From Solirubrobacterales bacterium (lineage in GTDB: Bacteria; Actinomycetota; Thermoleophilia; Solirubrobacterales; Solirubrobacteraceae): a stretch of 8,486 nucleotides of DNA. This document shows, piece by piece, positions 6,477 to 8,486 of the stretch. Under the pieces are notes generated by a model, which was given only the letters and a program-made list of their open reading frames with translations, did no database searches and was not told the DNA's origin. Numbering within the stretch: position 1 is the first letter of the stretch; each line of letters opens with the position of its first letter. The stretch lies in the NCBI GenBank assembly GCA_013695395.1, contig JACDAP010000032.1, forward strand, positions 1 through 8,486. The letters run 5' to 3'. The position numbers and the translations under genes were made by a program.

Positions 6477-7991
6477 TCAGGCCGCGGCGGGATCGTGCTT
6501 GGGGAAGAGCGGGGCGAGCTTCTCGACCTGCGCCACGCGCGGCCCGGCGCCGAAGCTCGCGGCCTCCCAGCCGTCCTCCTTGGTGCCGAGCGCGGCCAGC
6601 AGCGTCGAGCTCGTCTGCGGCAGGTAGGCGGCCAGCAGCACGGTCACCGTGCGGAGCCCCTCGATCAGCGTCGCGAGCGCGGTGTCGAGCTGTGCGCCGA
6701 GCGCGTCGTCCTTGGCGAGCTTCCAGGGCGCCTGCTCCTCGACGTAGCGGTTCAGCCGCCGCACGCGCTGCCAGATCTGCTCGAGGCCCTGCGTGAGCTC
6801 CCCGCGGTCGAGGTGCGCGGCGACCGTCTCCGGCAGCCCGTCGAAGTCTGCGGTCAGGTCGAGGGCGTCCGTCGCCGGGACCGCGCCGTCGCGGTACTTG
6901 ACCACCATCGCGCTCACGCGGCTCGCGAGGTTCCCGAGGTCGTTGGCGAGCTCGCTCTCGTAGCGCTGCTCGAAGGCCTCTGCGCTCACCTCGCCGTCCC
7001 CGCCGAACTGGACGTCACGGAGCAGGTAGAAGCGCAGCGCGTCGATGCCGAAGCGCTCGATGATCGTGAAGGGATCGAGCACGTTCCCGAGCGACTTGCT
7101 CATCTTCTCCGCGTTCATCAGCAGGTAGCCGTGCACGAGGACATGGCGCGGCACCTCCATCCCGGCGGCCATCAGCAGCGCGGGCCAGTAGACGCAGTGG
7201 AACTTGAGGATGTCCTTGCCCACGATGTGGACGTCGGCGGGCCAGAACTCCGCGGTGAGGTCCTCGCCGGGCTTGGCGTAGGTGAGCGCGGTGGCGTAGT
7301 TGAGCAGCGCGTCGAACCAGACGTAGAAGACGTGCTCGGGATCCCAGGGCACCTGCACGCCCCACTGGAGCTTCGCGCCGCGGGAGAGCGAGATGTCGCG
7401 CAGGCCGCTCTCGATGAAGGCGAGCGCCTCGTTGCGCCGCTCCTTCGGCAGCACGAACTCCGGCTGCTCGGCGTAGAGCGCCTCGAGCCGCTCCTGGAAG
7501 GCGGAGAGCTTGAAGAACCAGTTCTCCTCGCTCTCGCGGGTCAGCTCGATGTGGTGGATGGCGCAGCGGTCGCCCTCCTCGATCTCGTCGGCGCCCTTGA
7601 AGTCCGCGCAGCGGGGGCAGTAGAGGCCCTCCCAGTGACCGAGCTCGACGAAGCCGTTCTCCTTGACGCGGGTGAGGATCTCCTGCACCGCCGCCTTGTG
7701 CTCCGGGTCGGTGGTGCGGATGAAGAAGTCATTCGTGGCGGCCAGCTGCGGGGCGAGCGCCTTGAAGCGCTCCGCGTTCTCGTCGGCGAGCGCCTGGGGG
7801 CTCTTGCCCTGCTTCTCGGCGGCGAGGGCGATGGGCTCGCCGTGTTCGTCGGTCCCGGTCAGGAAGAAGACGTCCTCACCGCGCTGACGGTGGTGACGCG
7901 CGAGCACGTCAGCCGCGATCGTCGTATAGGCGTGCCCGAGGTGCGGGGCACCGTTGACGTAGTAGATCGGGGTGGTGACGAAGAAGGACAT
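6477..7991 (-). CDS. metG: Methionyl-tRNA synthetase
   Basis: This class I synthetase charges tRNA-Met, including the initiator, with methionine. The 504-residue protein has the HIGH signature as HLGH at 17–20, TGTDEHG at 45–51, a single zinc knuckle with C125/C128 and C143/H146 (C-x2-C plus C-x2-H, the Thermus-like form), WFDALLNY at 225–232, the adenylate loop KMSKS at 296–300 and the anticodon-binding helical domain with RYVEEQAPWKLAK at 415–427. It stops soon after this domain, so the C-terminal EMAP/Trbp111-like tRNA-binding extension of longer bacterial MetRS is absent; many actinobacterial enzymes share this short form. ATG start at 7991–7989; only weak purine-rich sequence precedes it. 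Upstream is a 99-base gap with a long inverted repeat, so a promoter of its own is possible. Confidence 0.97.
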   Translation of the reverse strand: MSFFVTTPIYYVNGAPHLGHAYTTIAADVLARHHRQRGEDVFFLTGTDEHGEPIALAAEKQGKSPQALADENAERFKALAPQLAATNDFFIRTTDPEHKAAVQEILTRVKENGFVELGHWEGLYCPRCADFKGADEIEEGDRCAIHHIELTRESEENWFFKLSAFQERLEALYAEQPEFVLPKERRNEALAFIESGLRDISLSRGAKLQWGVQVPWDPEHVFYVWFDALLNYATALTYAKPGEDLTAEFWPADVHIVGKDILKFHCVYWPALLMAAGMEVPRHVLVHGYLLMNAEKMSKSLGNVLDPFTIIERFGIDALRFYLLRDVQFGGDGEVSAEAFEQRYESELANDLGNLASRVSAMVVKYRDGAVPATDALDLTADFDGLPETVAAHLDRGELTQGLEQIWQRVRRLNRYVEEQAPWKLAKDDALGAQLDTALATLIEGLRTVTVLLAAYLPQTSSTLLAALGTKEDGWEAASFGAGPRVAQVEKLAPLFPKHDPAAA

Positions 7992-8041
7992 GCGCTCGGA
8001 GCAGGCTAGGTGGTCGTCCGTCGCGGTCCCCGGAACGCTCG

Positions 8042-8082
8042 CGGGCGATCTTTCCCGTCACGGTGGCGGGAAAGCTCGCCCG
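8042..8082. terminator. Long inverted repeat between rsmI and metG, possible terminator
   Basis: Arms at 8042–8057 and 8067–8082 form a 16-base-pair stem with a single T·C mismatch around a 9-base loop; the loop-side half is TTTCCCG pairing with CGGGAAA. It begins 8 bases after the rsmI stop on the minus strand and ends about 50 bases before metG. There is no run of T after it, so it is not a classical intrinsic terminator, although GC-rich actinobacteria often use hairpins without a T tract. It could instead be a protein-binding palindrome, an mRNA-stability element or part of the metG leader. Confidence 0.55.
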
Positions 8083-8090
8083 GCGCACGA

Positions 8091-8486
8091 TCAGCCGCGC
8101 TTGCGCTCCAGCAGCGCGTCGTAGAGCGCGTTGGCGTGCGTGCCGGTGAGCTCGGCGACGACCTGGGCGGCCTTGCGTGCCTTCGCCCCGGCCTCGACCA
8201 GCCGGGCGACGGCCTCGACCGCTGGCTCGAGCTCCGGCTCCTCCTCCGCAGACGCCCCGATCACGAGCACCACCTCGCCCCGCGGCTCGGCCTCGGCGTA
8301 GCGCGCGGCGAGCTCGGCGGCGCTGCCGCGCACGATCTCCTCGTGGAGCTTCGTGAGCTCCCGGCAGAGGGCGACCGGACGCGCGGGATCCAGCTGCGCG
8401 AGCGCGGCCAGCGAGGCGGCGGTGCGGTGCGGCGACTCGAAGGCGACGAGGGTCTCGCGGGCCTGCGTCAGCAGCGCGCGCAGCTC
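8091..8486 (-). CDS. rsmI: 16S rRNA (cytidine1402-2'-O)-methyltransferase, C-terminal part
   Basis: Only the last 131 residues are inside the window; the gene continues beyond base 8486. RsmI is a SAM-dependent methyltransferase that places a 2'-O-methyl on C1402 in the decoding centre of 16S rRNA. The visible part carries typical family landmarks: LVAFESPHRT (residues 13–22 of the fragment, like the family's EsPhR motif), RPVALCRELTKLHEEIVRG (37–55, the RELTK-hEe-G motif) and PRGEVVLVIGA (68–78). The C-terminal region with ARKAAQVVAELTGTHANALY is the small helical domain found at the end of RsmI proteins. A GTG at 8333 could look like a start, but the frame and family similarity clearly run through it to the window edge. 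The TGA is at 8093–8091, and metG follows after the inverted repeat. Confidence 0.95.
   Translation of the reverse strand, partial: ELRALLTQARETLVAFESPHRTAASLAALAQLDPARPVALCRELTKLHEEIVRGSAAELAARYAEAEPRGEVVLVIGASAEEEPELEPAVEAVARLVEAGAKARKAAQVVAELTGTHANALYDALLERKRG

Noticed and set aside
5730..8009. A 759-codon open frame on the plus strand opposite metG and tatD
   Set aside because: It lies entirely antisense to two strongly conserved genes. The translation is a low-complexity Gly/Arg/Glu/Val/Leu-rich string with no family motif, as expected from GC-rich codon bias on the opposite strand.
8091..8333. An 80-residue free-standing gene starting at GTG 8333
   Set aside because: The same frame continues upstream with clear RsmI motifs (ESPHR, RELTK) to the window edge, so this is an internal codon.
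1..8486. CRISPR arrays, tRNA or rRNA genes, insertion sequences, prophage or toxin–antitoxin genes
   Set aside because: No spaced direct repeats, cloverleaf-like segments, transposase motifs or foreign-composition islands were seen on reading both strands.

Overview
The window is very GC-rich and densely coded. Every supported gene lies on the minus strand, so transcription runs from high to low coordinates. Gene content points to an actinobacterium, because a metG–tatD–rsmA–ispE series is the core of a cluster also known in mycobacteria, there with rpfB inserted. The strong GC bias, the absence of rpfB and the mixture of neighbours suggest a deep-branching actinobacterial lineage such as Thermoleophilia/Solirubrobacterales. 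That placement is inference from style and gene order, not a database match.

Layout in the direction of transcription: the C-terminal part of rsmI (8486–8091); a 99-base gap with a long inverted repeat; metG (7991–6477); a 33-base gap; then five genes joined by four successive 4-base stop/start overlaps: tatD (6443–5694), rsmA (5697–4849), ispE (4852–3980), a DedA–PAP2 fusion (3983–2454) and a 74-residue two-helix membrane protein (2457–2233). After a 111-base gap with weak promoter/operator-like sequence comes a second unit: a PucR/CdaR-type regulator (2121–877), followed 9 bases later by an MTAP/PNP-type nucleoside phosphorylase (867–76). The last 37 bases may hold the beginning of another gene.

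Two 16S rRNA methyltransferases (RsmI and RsmA) and methionyl-tRNA synthetase form a translation/ribosome theme. IspE supplies isoprenoid precursors through the MEP pathway. The DedA–PAP2 protein coupled to it combines a polyprenyl-phosphate transporter family with a lipid phosphatase family. A plausible reading is that the end of the operon makes and recycles the undecaprenyl-phosphate carrier. The regulator–phosphorylase pair looks like a small purine or methylthioadenosine salvage unit.

Most of the window is ordinary housekeeping DNA. The items most worth a second look are the DedA–PAP2 fusion with its unknown small membrane partner, the divergent active site of the phosphorylase, and the long inverted repeat before metG. 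I found no CRISPR array, tRNA, rRNA, insertion sequence or phage gene, and no gene-free stretch longer than about 110 bases.
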